Positions 12,498-24,112 of a DNA stretch of 64,000 nucleotides are shown here, piece by piece (position 1 is the first letter of the stretch; each line of letters starts with the position of its first letter). Source of the stretch: Lucifuga dentata. Lineage: Eukaryota; Chordata; Actinopteri; Ophidiiformes; Bythitidae. The notes beneath the pieces are model-generated. The model was not told the DNA's origin, searched no databases, and was given only the letters and a program-made list of their open reading frames with translations. The position numbers and the translations under genes were made by a program. The stretch lies in assembly GCA_014773175.1 (NCBI GenBank), contig VXCM01000452.1:1-64000 (forward strand), written 5' to 3'.

Positions 12498-14509
12498 TCA
12501 GAGTTCTCCTCCTTCTTTCTGTGCAGCTGGCAGGACTCCAGACCTTCAGGCCATCCTCAGTGTAATGGAGGACGCTCAGAGTTTCATCTATATCGCTGTC
12601 ATGAACTACCTGCCCACCATGGAGTTTTCACACCCTAGAAAGTATATTTGTTTAGAGATTTTTTTAATGTAAAACTACAGCATCTTTGTGACCTCTTCTT
12701 ATTTGATCATTATTCTAGGAACAGATATTCATGTCATTTTAACCACTATGATCAGCAGAGGTTGATAATCATAAATAGCCTCACCCTGATGTGTTAAAGC
12801 TTGATGGACTAGATGTTTCAACAACCACCAAAACCTCAGGCTGACAGGATGTCAGGATACCAAATCTTAATAAAAATACTTAGGAGTCCATAAAGTTTTC
12901 ATTCAAGCCTTGGTTAGCTTGTCATTGTGCAGTCTTAAAACAAGCTGTTGATTCTAAATGAACTGTGCAGGTACTGGGCCGACATCGACACCCAGCTGAG
13001 GCAACTAGCGTATGAGAAGCGAGTGAAAGTGCGGCTGCTGATCAGCTGTTGGGCGAGCACGCAGCCCATCATGCTGCCCTTTCTGAAGTCGCTGGCCTCA
13101 GTGTACGACCCCAAGAGCAAAGTGGACATCCAGGTGGTGAGTAGCATCTCTTCCTCTGCCTTCATTAAAACCTTCAGATGCCTGACATATGGAGCCAATA
13201 TCTGATGTAATTATTTTGTGGAAGTAGTGGTACATGTTGTTTATAGATGACAGTCTATTCATTTAAAAAGTCATGGTAACTCCACAGCATCAAGCCAAAA
13301 AGCACTCATTCATAAAGCCTCCCTTACATTAGCCAGTGCATCGTGCCATTACAACACGTTCTTGCAATGGGTGTCACAGGTAAAAGCTACTGCGGATCAG
13401 TGTGCTAATGCTAATTAACTGCTTCATATTTAAGCTTTATACTGCTTCATCTGGTGTTAAAGTGAAATTAACATGTTAAATCATCAAAGGAAACCTAAAT
13501 TCTCTGCTGTAGAACATTTTAGGAGATTGTCACTAACATAAGAGAGAGAGATCCACATATTGGGTGCATGGTAGGTGGTGTGGTCTGTGTGTCGTGTGTG
13601 AGGGACACAGAGTGCAGCGTATAATGTTTGAGGAAGAGGCGCAGTGCCACGATAATGTGTGCAAGATCAAATCAATCAAAACTTCATTTAAATAAACTGA
13701 CTGAACAGCTGAGTGGGCCTTTAATATCATATTTATTGATCATTAGCAAATACAGTTTAAAACATCACTCAGATTTCATACTGCTGAAACTGACAAACAG
13801 TATGAAATCTGAAATCACATTTGTGTGTGACAGTGTGTTTTATGAATCTCTTCCCTCTTTGAAGGCAAACACTAAAAGAGGCTGGTAACAGGCATTTATG
13901 AATGCAGAAACATGGTTGTGTGACAATATTTGCCCCTTTCAGTACTTTATAGTCATTGTAATAAAAGTAGAAATATCCTAGTACAGTGTTAGATGACGCT
14001 GAATCTTCAGATCTAAGTGAATAATGATCACGTCTCCTGTGGGAGGTTGTGCTCATGCTAAAATAAACCTCTTGTTTTGTTTGTGCAGAGGCTGTTTGTG
14101 GTTCCTGCCAACCCCAAGCAGAAGGAGATTCCTTTTGCCAGAGTCAACCACAACAAGTACATGGTGACTGACAGGGTGGCTTATATCGGTAAGGCTGCAT
14201 ACACACACTGCATCACTTTACCCCTCATTTATGATAGCAAACTATGTCTCAGGCTTAAAATAAAGGTTATAGTGCTGGCTGGGAGTGTACGCTGTCTGTG
14301 TTTTATCCTCAGGTACCTCTAACTGGTCAGGTGACTACTTTGTGAGCACAGCCGGCTCAGCATTGGTTGTCAACCAGACTGACTCCCAGATGCTGGAGCC
14401 AACCGTCCAATCGCAGCTGAAGGACATGTTCGAGAGGGACTGGAACTCCTCCTACAGCACTCCTCTCGACCAGCAGTCGAACCTCAAAGACATCTGCTCC
14501 ATCGCTTAG
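7635..14509 (+). CDS. pld3: Phospholipase D3-like 5'-3' exonuclease, lysosomal/ER membrane protein
   Basis: Eleven coding exons: 7569-7661 (ATG at 7635), 9367-9414, 9673-9830, 10104-10284, 10697-10814, 11058-11185, 11926-12123, 12502-12641, 12971-13136, 14089-14188 and 14313-14509. All junctions are GT-AG and the sum is 1,461 nt, or 486 residues plus TAG; human PLD3 is 490. Visible features are a hydrophobic anchor at about residues 29-45, the family motif [12 protein letters not shown] motif 1 HTKFWVVD (H195, K197, D202) followed by GSANMDWRS, and HKD motif 2 HNKYMVTD (H409, K411, D416) followed by GTSNWSG. NSS, NCS, NNT, NQT and NWS sequons fit a lumenal glycoprotein. In mammals PLD3 is a type II protein acting as a lysosomal 5'-3' exonuclease on single-stranded nucleic acid. 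PLD4 is the main alternative; length, sequence and linkage to prx favour pld3. The 10383 N-join lies in an intron and does not affect the protein. Confidence 0.93.
8047..8580. mobile_element. Palindromic MITE family, copy B (full length)
   Basis: Left end TTAAAGGACCATAAAGTGAT and right end ACCGGTATGATCCTTTA are inverted repeats of each other. The arms extend far inward: CCAACTGTTTTCCAAAACAT on the left mirrors TTTGGAAAA-GGTTGGC-type sequence on the right of other copies. It lies in the first coding intron of pld3. Confidence 0.75.
8909..9284. mobile_element. Tc1/mariner-type nonautonomous element
   Basis: Flanked by TA, it starts CAGTGGGGTCCAAAAGTCTG and ends AGACATTTGGACCCCAC, an inverted terminal repeat of the Tc1 kind. 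At 376 bp it is far too short for a transposase and shows no usable frame. It lies in a pld3 intron. Confidence 0.7.
9425..9457. repeat. (CA)n next to the pld3 exon 9367-9414 donor
   Basis: The tract begins 11 nt after the exon end. Confidence 0.95.
10320..10446. repeat. Assembly duplication around N 10383
   Basis: Identical 63-nt copies at 10320-10382 and 10384-10446, inside a pld3 intron. Confidence 0.88.
12438..12493. repeat. (CT)n at the pld3 12502 acceptor
   Basis: 56-bp CT tract ending eight bases before exon 12502-12641, serving as its polypyrimidine tract. Confidence 0.95.
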
Positions 14510-15156
14510 TTCATCAAATCAGTTTATCAGACATCAACAGAAACTGCTCATTTATGTAGTATTTGAATTTTTGTCCATTTTGCACATGTCAGATTAAACA
14601 ACTGGAAAAAAGATGAAAGCACATCTGTGGAAAAACATGGAGACGCCTCAATATAAATTGAAAAGCCTCATCAGGCTAGTCAGTGTGGACATGTTAAGTG
14701 AGTTTTCCTGATTGCTCAGTTCTGCAGGAAAACATGACATCCACAGGACTCACAGGTTTGCTGCCAAACTTCTATTTGCCCACAGAGCACCTCAGTGCAT
14801 CTTTACCTCCTGGAGTGACATATTTCTGAATGAAATAGAAAATCTGAGTGGGATATAAAGGCAAGAGGGATTTGATCAAATCACTTAGGGATTTGGGTAC
14901 AATTTGACTGGCATGGAGTCACTGGAAACCCAGATTCAGTCACAAAGTCAATGTGTGTACCTGATTAAAAGTTTACATGCTACACAAGGTCAAAAGCCAA
15001 AATCTAGTTATTATACGATACTAACAATCATCCATACTTGATTGTCATGTGATCTATTTTTGATTGATTCTGTCACACTCAACCTATAAACAACAAACTT
15101 GGTCAAAAACAACCATATCTGTTGTTTACAAGTTATGCAGAAATTTTTCATTCTAA

Positions 15157-15162
15157 AATAAA
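15157..15162 (+). terminator. pld3 candidate polyA signal (proximal)
   Basis: Canonical AATAAA about 650 nt downstream of the pld3 stop codon. Confidence 0.4.
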
Positions 15163-16012
15163 AGCCAAATTCAACCAAAAGTAAAATTTAAAAGATAACT
15201 GTACCCAGAGGTTATGCTGCTCCTTTGTACTGTAACATTTTTTTTTTTTTTTTTTTTTTGTGCATTGACAACTCATGGGCAAGTTATGTTTTATTCTATA
15301 AGGAAATATAATGGCTTAATTTTTAATCTAACCATGTTTGGATCCTAGTGTGACATTACACATGGCGGGTGAAGTAACACCCCCAAAATGTGAGTATGTA
15401 GTAAATGTGTAATCCTGCCTCAAGATCCAAGACACAGCTACAACCCCATCCTTATTTGGTGCTGTTACCAGTAGGGACCACTATTTATGCTCAATGGGCC
15501 TTTGTATTTCCACCTGGCTCTGTCAGTGATGTGAAGGGCATCAGATCATTAATCCGTGTGTGACTTTAAAGATCAATCACAATGCATTACTGTAATATAA
15601 CTTTTTCACTGTGGAAGTTTTTCATCCCGGCTCTTCTCAGGGAGTAATAGCTGACTTTTCTTGATTGATATTTGTAGATTACTGGAATAATTAATGCTCA
15701 CCTTGGTGTGCTGTGCCAGCTTTATGAATAAGCTGGGCTTTTAAAATTCATCTAATAATAAATCAACACTGCAGTTTATGAAAGTTTGCATAATCAGTAA
15801 ATGAGGATGAACTCATTTCATTTCCACCGTGTGGAGTGGCAAGATATACTAATTAGTGGGTGATAGTTGTTATGGCAAAAGTTCATATCAGAGTTTCTAT
15901 AGGTAGCAGTGTGTTTTTATGTTTAAAAAAAAAAAAAAAAGCCCTGCGGCGGCTTGTTGGTGACAGGATTAAACTGTGTACATCATCTTCATCCTGCCTC
16001 TTTTTTAATCTG

Positions 16013-16018
16013 AATAAA
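16013..16018 (+). terminator. pld3 candidate polyA signal (distal)
   Basis: Canonical AATAAA about 1.5 kb after the stop codon and the last one before the CpG-rich block at 16.18 kb. Confidence 0.4.
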
Positions 16019-16055
16019 TGTTTCTCAATCAAACCATGAACCCTTCTTCTTCTTG

Positions 16056-16088
<33 letters not shown>

Positions 16089-16179
16089 GGATAGCACCCT
16101 GGCTGTCCTCCTCCGCCTGCTATTGGGTGTTCTCACATTGTCCTCATGCTCCTGAGCTTTTCTGTCTCCAAACATTACT

Positions 16180-16471
16180 CCAGGCGCGGAGGAGGAGCAA
16201 AGCGCCGGTCAGCAGGGCGGACATGGCGGGTCACAGCTCAGCGCCTTCCCGCTGGTCTGATTCTGATTCTCAGTCTGAATCTCTAGATCGGCCTGTTAAA
16301 ACAACAACAAAAAAAAAGCCTTTGGTGCTGACTCTGATTGTTTAATTTTCCTTTATTCCTCCCGGAAGAGGCGCGGAGATGCTGCGGGGCTTTGGTGCGT
16401 AAAGCTGGGTGAGGCTGAACTTTGCGGGCTGAGATCCAAACAGGGCGACTGTCACTTCACACAGAGAAAAG
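16180..16471 (+). promoter_or_regulatory. CpG-rich block and candidate noncoding first exon of prx
   Basis: This is one of the few CpG-dense stretches in the window (GGCGCGG, GCGCCGG, GGCGGG and similar) and includes an ETS motif CCGGAAG at 16362-16368. It ends at a donor-like AAAAG/GTAAAA (16471/16472). An ATG at 16223 opens only a 40-codon frame (stop at 16345), so the exon is probably 5' UTR with an upstream ORF. No coding exon lies between here and 39678 on this strand, so prx is the simplest owner, with an intron of about 23 kb. A separate noncoding transcript is possible. Confidence 0.45.
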
Positions 16472-16953
16472 GTAAAAAGATAATAAGACAATTTTAACTC
16501 CAAAAGCGGTTTAAAATTTCTCTTTATTATAATAATTATGATTTATGAAGATTTTATGTCTTTTATGCTATAAATTTGGGGATTAACCCATTAAAGTCCT
16601 TCCATACACTGTTAACTGACCTTGAGCTTATTGTACCAAACAGTGTATAATTAACAGGATCTACACTTCATGGCTCAGTATATGAAGCCTTCATTGTGAG
16701 TGAGACAATGCGGCGCCTGTTTGTCTTATGTAAAGGTGACAGTGCAAACAGTTATATAAAGTTGTAAAAAAAAACAAACTTACAGGCTCCAGATTTCAAG
16801 GAGAAAATGTTGCTTGGTAACTTTCTACAGGCCTGATTCATCCCATAGCCATATGGGATAAAAGGAGAAAAGGCAAACGTATATGTCACAATGATCTACA
16901 ATAGTCTTCATACACTGTTAAGAAAAAAATAAAAAATAAAAACCTCTGAAGTT

Positions 16954-17187
16954 TAAAGAATTTGGGTCATTTTACTTTCATTTAAATTTGGCTTTCATTT
17001 GCTAGAGTTGCTGCATACATGTTGCATTACTGCCAACCATTTTCCAAAACCTGCCATTGGTTTCATAAAATCAATTTGTAGAGACTTGAAACATGCTTCA
17101 GGTAATCCATCACAGTGAACAACATGCTGAATGCAAAGTTACCTATATAGGGCTCAAACATACACAATCACCAGTATGGTCCTTTAA
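16954..17187. mobile_element. Palindromic MITE family, copy C (internally deleted)
   Basis: Contains CTGCCAACCATTTTCCAAAA and ends with AATCACCAGTATGGTCCTTT; the left end is degraded. Confidence 0.6.
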
Positions 17188-18626
17188 AAAAAAAAAGTTG
17201 CACTGTAAAAATAAATAAAAAATAAAAAATCATGGATCAAAAATGGATTATATGGCCGTCAAGAGTGGCGTAGTTTTCTAGAAAAAAAATTCTAGAATAA
17301 CTTTTTCTAAATGTTTTTCTAATTTTTTATTGAAATTTTCTATAAATCTTTATATATGTTTTGAGATTTTCTTTTATCATCTCGATTTTTTTGCTGCTAA
17401 CTGCAGCCACTCCCAGATTGTTTTAAGCTCTTTTGAAAGCTCTTCTAACTCGAGACAAGAAATAAATCTAAGTTATTCATGTTTTCTGATGCTGTTAAGT
17501 GATTTAAATCAGTATTATTTGCAAACATATCAGAAAAACATGTATTTTCAATTAGGATCAGACAAGTTTTAAAACAAACTCTTCAGTTATGTAATTTTGC
17601 TTCAATTTACATGGTTAAAAAAAAAATAACTGTCGGGACTTTAACTCACAATTTCAGGACAGCAAGGAAACTTGTTTTAAAGTTGAAGTCTAGGATGTTT
17701 TGCAGTGTAGAGTCAGTTATTCTTGTACGTGAGTGTGTGTTAATCTGTGTGTCTGCTGTATGCAGCAGATTCCAACCTGCTGGTCCTGCAGCTTCATTCC
17801 TGATGGCCGTATAAGGTACAAATACGTTCATTTACTCATACATTTACCCAACTGCTGCTTCTGTCTCCATTCTTTTTCTAAATTCTAACCAAAAGCACTT
17901 GAATGTGTGACAAATAAATATGACTTTACTTAGATGTCAGAGTTTATGAGCAGTGCTTGAAGGCAGCATTAAAATACAATTGAACATACCACAAAGTGTA
18001 AACACAGCACTATAACTTTACAGCATGTTAAAAAGTCTTGTTTTTGTTCATTGAAAGCACTCCACAGGTTTTTAATATAAAGGCTATTTGTATATCTGAG
18101 AGTTTTAATATGTTTTCCAGCAGGAGGTCTTTTATGTGTTGCAGTAGCAGATTTTTGACATTTGTGTGCAGTGTTGGTGCAGCTTTAACTGCTTCTGATT
18201 TATACACTCACCTCACATTATCTGGCAGCTGCTGGGCATTCAGATGGAAATCAGAGTGCAGAATGAAAATTGAAGCTCTGCTAAACCTACAATTTAGAAT
18301 TAAACACATGAAGCCACTCATAACACATGCAATATTTTTTCTTCATAAAGCTAAAAATCCATCTTCTGGCTCATGTTATAACTGAGCCTGAATCTAAAAC
18401 CCGCATGATTTTTTTCACAGCAATAATGTCTTTAAAAAAGAGAATAGTGAGCACTGAGGAACTGGTCCTCACAAATAGATACACACACATACACACGTCC
18501 TGAGAGGTATCCTCACCATGTCGTTTCCAAGCACATAAACTATTCTGTGTATTCAGGGGCCATGGAATGCAGCAGAGCCCAACCCAGGAGGTTATTTCTG
18601 ACTGAATGTTACCCAGACCCCCCACC

Positions 18627-18627
<1 letters not shown>

Positions 18628-18671
<44 letters not shown>

Positions 18672-18674
18672 ACA
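18628..18674. repeat. (CA)n microsatellite
   Basis: CA tract with one CT interruption. Confidence 0.95.
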
Positions 18675-19051
18675 TTTTTTTGTCAACACATCCCAAACTT
18701 GGTGTTCCAGGAGGTGTGACTGGATCTGACAGGATCTGAATGATTTTTCTTTAAAACCACGAGTGCTCAGTCATATGAATAAAGTTTCATTTTTAGTTTA
18801 TATGGACATGTTGTCAGTATTTAACTTTATGTCATTCAAATTGCATTCATTTATACAGTATATAACTGTTCTACATTACAAAATATGTTTTATGGAAAAA
18901 AGCAAGGTTACAGTTCTCTATATTTCAGACAGAACATTAGCTTTGAACTTATCTGCACAATCAATCTTTTAAATTGTTTATTCCAAAAGTATCTGATCCT
19001 GATGACCTCTCGACCTTTCCTCCACATCGCCCTCATTGTAATCAGGATATC

Positions 19052-19428
19052 TTAAAGGAGCATACTGGCAATTTTTTATGTGGAGCCAAATAAATACAGT
19101 ACAGCCCGCTTACACATTACATTATTACCAACCATTTTCCAAAGCACATAGAGTAGTAAATTTTAGAATTATTTTTCTTGCCTTCCCAGGCTGTCATTGT
19201 TTTCAAGTCCTTCCAGTATGCAATAAAAATCTACTTGGAGAGACTTGAAATATGCATGGATATACATGTTAAGAAAACCTTCAGTTTTAAGGTGTGTGTG
19301 TGTCACCTGAACACTTGATTTTGAAAGATTAGGGGATTTAGCAAAATAACAGGAGAACTAAGACATAGTTTTATGGTTTGGAAAAGGGTTGGCTTAAACA
19401 TGCAAAATCACTGGTATGGTCCTTTAAA
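19052..19428. mobile_element. Palindromic MITE family, copy D
   Basis: Starts TTAAAGGAGCATACTGGCAA and ends AATCACTGGTATGGTCCTTT. The right arm includes TTGAAAGATTAGGGGATTTA, the inverse of left-arm sequence in copies B and E. Confidence 0.7.
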
Positions 19429-20540
19429 ATACAGAATGTCATGAAATTTGCTGAGAAAAATCATGGTCCCCAAACATCAGGCCTTACCTCCATGCTTTTA
19501 TTACATTTATTGCCCCACTAGTGGTAACATCTCAGAATAGCAAAGTTGCTTTTTTTTCATTAATTCTCCAATTTTGTTTTCTGGTGTGTAATCTTATTCG
19601 AGTTATGGATGTTTTTTTATGCTTGTCATCTATTTTTACCTTGTTATATAGTACACGATTCTCCTCTCCAAACATTATTTTTTTTATTTTGCTAATTAAA
19701 TGAGGGAATATGAAATTTATTTTAAGCTGCTGTTTTGTCCACACGGTGTGTTTACACCGGTGGGGAAATGAACAGAGCTCAGACAGGCACCGTGGGCAGT
19801 GTGTCAGATTGATGAATGTGATTCTCAGCCTCATGGGTCTGTATTTCTAAATGTAAATTATGTGCTGTCGAACATGTCAAAAAAATATGTTTTTCTGTTT
19901 GCAGATTTTCTTAACTTGCTCATGTTGTAAATGTGTCGCAGACTTTTAGCACCACAGACATTTTCACTGCAACAGGTAAATAAATGGGACAACTGTGAGC
20001 TTAGTTTCTACGTTTGCATCTCCGCTTATCACTGAATCAAGCAGCACCACCCAGATAACACTGTAACGGAAAGTGTGTTGTGTGTGTGTGTGTGTACTGC
20101 TTCTTCGAGGACCACCCAGTGAAATGAGGCCATCGTAACTCATTTATTTGTTGTGACAGATTACATCTCTTTTTGCAGATGCTTCATTTCCAAATATGCA
20201 GCTGAATGCGTAGACATGCACGGAGGACAAATGCTCAGGTACTGAGTGTGTGTGTGTGTGTGCATTAATGAGAATCCCCAAAGTTGGAGTTACAAAATTA
20301 AATTAAATTTAAAAAAAAATCACTTGACAGCTACATAAGACAGAAAGAAAGGGGCAGTTTGCACTTTAATTACCACCGTGTCCTCCCAGTGGACAGACGT
20401 GGTGACGAGGGTGCGCACAGTGAACAGTGGAGTCGTGTTAACGTGGCCGGTTCTGCTTGTATCGGCCTCATGTTGGAGGCTCCAACACATACTCAGCAAC
20501 GCAGCAGCAAGTTTGCTTTTCATTGCATTTGATGCACTGT

Positions 20541-20580
20541 AAAAAAAAAAAAAAAAAAANAAAAAAAAAAAAAAAAAAAA
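20541..20580. repeat. Poly-A with N at 20560
   Basis: Homopolymer run interrupted by a single N; length unreliable. Confidence 0.85.
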
Positions 20581-20665
20581 GTCCTTTAATCGACAAGAAA
20601 ACTTTGATTTTCTCTACCAAACCTGTAAAAAAACAAAAAAGTCTGTCTTTTCTTTAATGAAATGA

Positions 20666-20668
<3 letters not shown>

Positions 20669-20710
<42 letters not shown>
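20669..20710. repeat. (CT)n microsatellite
   Basis: Uninterrupted CT tract. Confidence 0.95.
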
Positions 20711-20712
<2 letters not shown>

Positions 20713-21136
20713 CAGCATTGATCATCAGCACAGCAGCCATCACTTTTTTGGAGATGGATAAGTGTCATCACAATCCTACATTTATGCTGTTTACTTCATT
20801 GTTGCTAGGTTGGTAACTGCTTAAAGGCCTATAAATGTTTAACCTGTTAATGATGCAGTGGATGATGGTTCATTGATCACATTTATAGACTTAACCATGA
20901 AAAATCCAATAAATATTTTTAAACATGAAAGGAAAATTTCATTATTTTTCTCATTTCTCATTGTTTTAGTTTGTCTAATTGTCTAACATACCTGAATCTT
21001 CCAGCTGATTTATGTGTTTTTGCTGTTTAGTGATGCTCCAGAAGCTTACCATTTAGCAGTAACCATACAAACAACATATTTAGATAAAATTAAAAAAATA
21101 TATATATTCCAACTTTTACCCACATGTAATCATTGG

Positions 21137-21530
21137 TGAAGAACCATACTGATGATTTTGCATGTTTAAGCCCAATAAATACTACTCACATGCATTGCTA
21201 CATTACATTACAAAACCATGTTGCCAAAACATACTGTATAACAGTATTTATTTTTCATGTTATTTTGCCAAATCCTCTAATCTTTCAAAATCAAATGTTC
21301 AGGTGATACGTCCACCTTAAAATCCAATGCTTCTGCTAAACATGTATGTCCAGAAACAGAAGACACAGTCATTTTAATTTCTTGCTGTCTTCTCCTGGTG
21401 GAGACATGTTTTCTTTCATGCAGCTCAATGTTGAATCGGTTAAATTAAGTAATTCTGACAAAAAAATAAGAATGATGTTTGCTGTAATGGATGACTTATC
21501 TCAAGCTTGTTTCAAGTATTCCTGAATATA
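21137..21530. mobile_element. Palindromic MITE family, copy E (right end truncated)
   Basis: Starts AAGAACCATACTGATGATTT and carries the complete left arm, including CAAATCCTCTAATCTTTCAA. The right arm is missing after about 21530. Confidence 0.6.
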
Positions 21531-22529
21531 AACAACTGAACATGAAGCAACTCTGACCGTCAGTTCCAGTTTACTACAATATGTGTAAAAAAGCTTATCA
21601 GAATTCTATCAGAAGTTGCATTTGCTAATCTCCTTCAGCGGTCCTGAGAAGATGACATTCTTATAAACAATTTCTTGCCTCACTTGCCCAGATTAATCTG
21701 CACAGCTGTGATTTCAATTAGTGTGGGAGTGGACACAGTGATGTGTGAAAAAGTCTTCCTGAAACGATACGTGCATGGGTCCTCGGCTGGAGAAGACTTT
21801 GCAAGGAAAGATCAGTTTCCTCGTTTCCTCATTTCCTTTGGGTTTGGAACAGCAGGTGGGTGGACGAGACAAAGCTCAAGAGGAGAGAGAAGGATGGAGG
21901 AGATGTTGGGAGGAGACACTTTTAGACTTTTGGGATGCACCCTAAATATTCTCAAGATTCTCTTGAGTCAGTCACTTTTTTTTTTTTTTTTTTTTAATCA
22001 TCAAGCAACTCGCCTGACAGGACCAAAAACTTGAAGCAACAAAGATGTCTTTTCAGCAGGTACAGCATGTTTACTTTTGTCCAGATTCTATGATAAAACC
22101 ACCAAAATGAATACACACAAACAGCAGCACAGACAGAAAACTCAGAAGTCACTGAAGTGGCTCAATAACAACAGTCATACAGCTGGAGCTAGCTACAGTT
22201 AGCATTACTGGAGTCACTAGTCATACCTGTCCAGGTCAGACTCTCAGAGGATGGATGAGGGTTTGTGGCAGGAAGCTTGTATGAGTGTGTAGTGATCATT
22301 TCATGGCAGGTAAGCTAGTTTAGCTACTTCCCAGCCTGGTTTGTTTGTTTCAGGCTGAGCCTTGTTTCTCTGGTGTCTCAGCTTGTTTGAAGCTGCTTTT
22401 AGTCAAACGCAGAGAATCCTGTTCAAAACCAACAGCTTCATTGTCTCATTACATATGTATGAGAAAAGTCATTACTGAGTGACTTCTACTAAACATTAAT
22501 TACTAATAGCTGTAGTGCACAAAATCTCA

Positions 22530-22752
22530 TTAAAGGATCACACCAGTGATTATTTGCTTGTGAACAAAATTAACTACCCACATACATATTACATTACTGC
22601 CAAAGATTTTCCAAAATATGCTGCTGGAGCAGTAAATATTGTTTTTCTTCCAGACCACCATTGGTTTCAGTTCATTCCAGCACATTAAAATCAACTTGTA
22701 GAGTCTTGAAACGTGCTTGAGATAAATTGTCCATCATGGCAAACCCCACATA

Positions 22753-22792
<40 letters not shown>

Positions 22793-22793
22793 N

Positions 22794-22833
<40 letters not shown>

Positions 22834-23184
22834 CAAAGTTACTTAATTTAATCAATCCAACACAGAGCTACATGGAACAAAATTTATGTCTCTGCCAGTA
22901 AATATTTTCCCAGGAGAAAGCTGCTTTTACCAGAGAAATTAAAATGATTGTGCTGTCTACATTCATTCAAAATTCAATGTTTCTCCAACTTTCATGCATA
23001 CCAAAAATTGAATTTTTAAGTGTGCAATTGCCTGAACATTTAAAAAAAAATTTTTAAAGATTAGGGGATTAGGCAAAATAACACAAGAACTAAAATATGT
23101 TTTTATATTTTGGAAAATGGTTGGCAGTAACAGGTAGTATTTATAGGCCTCAAACATGCAAAATCACCAGTATAGTCCTTTAAA
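22530..23184. mobile_element. Palindromic MITE family, copy F with (TA)n/poly-T gap
   Basis: Starts TTAAAGGATCACACCAGTGA and ends AATCACCAGTATAGTCCTTT. The centre contains a (TA)n tract, the N at 22793 and a poly-T run, so the internal length is unreliable. Confidence 0.7.
22757..22829. repeat. (TA)n, N at 22793, poly-T
   Basis: Two unrelated low-complexity ends joined by one N, within MITE copy F. Confidence 0.85.
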
Positions 23185-23652
23185 GTTAATGCCTATAGAG
23201 CTACTAATGAAAACTAATTTATCTTAGGAATATGTTTAAAGTGAATCTCAATATGAAGTGTTTGGCTGAAAAAAAAAAAAAAATGCTGAATAAGCAGTGT
23301 GCAAATTTTTAACAAAGTCCAAGAAAAAAGTTACAGCTAAACTTAAAAACTGAACAGTTTCTCCATGTTTGCATTTGCACATGACCCTGACCTTCACATT
23401 GTCAGAGATAAATTGTGGTTCTAATTCATTTTCTCATCACTCCAGGAAGAGTGTTGTCCCACTGAGGTGTGTCACTGTGGATGTGTCTGACTGGTATCCA
23501 GTGTGCAGCCCCACTAAGCCCAGTAACAAGGCCCTGATGGCCCACAGCTAAAGCCTCCACCACAGGAACAATGAGCAGGGCTTTACCCAGGGCCACAGCA
23601 AACTGCTGACTGTCCACTAGTGATAATACACCCCATTCTGTCTGCTGCTGTC

Positions 23653-23653
<1 letters not shown>

Positions 23654-23697
<44 letters not shown>

Positions 23698-23698
23698 C
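23654..23698. repeat. (CT)n microsatellite
   Basis: CT tract followed by more CT-rich sequence to about 23990. Confidence 0.95.
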
Positions 23699-24073
23699 CC
23701 ACTCTATGGTGATGTGGACACACACATAAGACAGATAAGTTCAGTGATCCATTTGTTGATATATATCAATACAAATGTATACATACACACACATGAGACG
23801 GTCCTCTTTTTCTTTCTTCTCTTTCCTTGCATCTGAAAACACACTAATTATCTCCCTTTATCCATCCACCCCTCCTCTCCCTCCCTGTGTTCAATCCCTC
23901 TGTATCCACCTATCCATCCACCTCTCTCTCTCTTTCTCTCCAACCATGGGACCCCTCCACCCTCTCTCCCTCTATTTGCCTTCTATACTGACAGTGTAGC
24001 TTGGTTGCCCGTGGGCCCAAACACTCAAACTGATTCCAGCATCACCTCACACAACGCCTGCTTTTCCCAAGTC

Positions 24074-24112
24074 CACTGGGCTGTGGGACTCTCCCAGTCC
24101 CACAGCCCAGTG
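24074..24112. other. Perfect 17-bp GC-rich hairpin
   Basis: Arms CACTGGGCTGTGGGACT (24074-24090) and its exact complement (24096-24112) around the loop CTCCC. No flanking poly-T or gene explains it. Confidence 0.8.

Larger units (their letters stand above)
14510..16040 (+). other. pld3: pld3 3' UTR and downstream sequence
   Basis: No further coding sequence. Polyadenylation signals AATAAA occur at 15157-15162 and 16013-16018; the second is followed by a CpG-rich block about 150 bp later, so the transcript probably ends by about 16040. A poly-T run lies at 15238-15259 and an (ATT)n tract at about 16057-16088. Confidence 0.5.

Noticed and set aside
16223..16345. 40-codon frame starting MAGHSSAPSRWSDSDSQ as the prx start exon
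   Set aside because: It ends at an in-frame stop before any good donor and does not supply the phase required at 39678; treated as an upstream ORF.
23426..23617. 63-codon minus-strand frame in a GC-richer block
   Set aside because: Both strands are open and neither shows a recognisable family or splice context.
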